Below, in pieces: positions 63,784-64,000 of a stretch of DNA of 64,000 nucleotides; position 1 is the first letter of the stretch; every line of letters begins with the position of its first letter. The DNA lies in contig CM025850.1 of NCBI GenBank assembly GCA_003952965.2, positions 20,579,552 through 20,643,551 of the forward strand. The letters are read 5' to 3'. A program made the translations under genes and the position numbers. The notes beneath the pieces were generated by a model. It had not been told where the DNA came from, did not search any database, and saw only the letters and a list, made by a program, of their open reading frames with translations. The stretch comes from Morella rubra (Eukaryota; Streptophyta; Magnoliopsida; Fagales; Myricaceae).

Positions 63784-64000
63784 GGCTAAATTATCCCTGG
63801 GTTTGACCTTTTTTTCAGTTTGGTCCTCAAGTTCGATTTTCTCTAAAAGCATCCCTGGGGTGAGGACTCATTACCAAATAGATATCGAAATGCACACGTG
63901 ACTAACGACTTACACGTGGGAATTGACAGTTGGATTTAAAAAAAAATCTTGCCCAATTGCAATGTGACGCGTGTTAGTACAATAAAAAAAATATAAAAAT
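63784..64000. mobile_element. Mutator-like TIR element, second copy, cut by the window end
   Basis: Starts ggctaaattatccctggg and continues with the same ordered words as 61724 onward: tttgacctttttt, agtttggtcct, gttcgattttct, gaggactcattaccaaat, acacgtg, cccaattgcaatgtgac. It begins 50 bp after the stop codon of the AN1 gene, so it probably lies in that gene's 3' untranslated region. The right end and target duplication are outside the window. Confidence 0.75.

Overview
This window is nuclear DNA of a flowering plant, most likely a eudicot and probably woody. The evidence is plant-only gene families (S-domain and DUF26 receptor kinases, a class III peroxidase, a U-box/ARM E3 ligase, an AN1 zinc-finger protein, SAG101-like EDS1-family sequence), canonical GT-AG introns, AT-rich intergenic DNA and plant-type Copia, L1 and hAT/Mutator repeats. 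SAG101 is known from eudicots and absent from grasses. The species cannot be named from sequence alone.

Layout. 1-9.7 kb is repeat territory: two related hAT-like elements (30-611, 4223-5296), a solo Copia-type LTR (769-2044), a third hAT-like element (2077-3287), and a decayed L1-type LINE on the minus strand (about 5659-9320). 9.8-37.8 kb is a minus-strand array of receptor-like kinases. It holds a complete SD1-type S-receptor kinase (9865-15821), a kinase pseudogene (about 20150-26935) split by a Copia element (20569-25810), a complete B120-like S-receptor kinase (27355-31321), and a DUF26-ectodomain/SD1-kinase gene (34390-37738) that lacks its N-terminus. A LINE 3' end, a short direct duplication (18452-19800) and an hAT element (32927-34030) lie between them.

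37.7-57.1 kb is a rearranged region. A second Copia element (about 37739-42103) lies between the truncated receptor kinase and a SAG101-like fragment (42104-43489). A second SAG101-like copy (50133-52684) with a broken lipase-like part follows. The two copies belong to a duplicated block whose 3' flanks match (43.8-45.5 kb and 56.0-57.1 kb). In the second block an intact, intronless class III peroxidase (54919-55893) lies between the SAG101 copy and that flank. A decayed piece of PIG-N (47.1-48.9 kb), a Mutator-type MITE (48488-48706) and a plastid-like group II intron fragment (about 46430-46600) lie between the blocks.

57.4-64 kb is ordinary gene space: a single-exon U-box/ARM E3 ligase on the minus strand (57432-59036), a SAP12-like two-exon AN1 zinc-finger gene on the plus strand (63074-63733), and two copies of a Mutator-type TIR element (61724-62523, and 63784 to the window end).

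The surface receptors perceive ligands at the plasma membrane. SAG101 is, in other plants, an intracellular partner of EDS1 in NLR immunity. Peroxidase, U-box ligase and AN1 proteins are common stress-response parts. Their nearness looks like a fast-turnover defence neighbourhood rather than an operon-like unit. The best leads are the DUF26/SD1 chimeric receptor kinase, the junction at the second Copia element, the two-copy SAG101 block with peroxidase presence/absence, and a peroxidase lacking one conserved disulfide cysteine.
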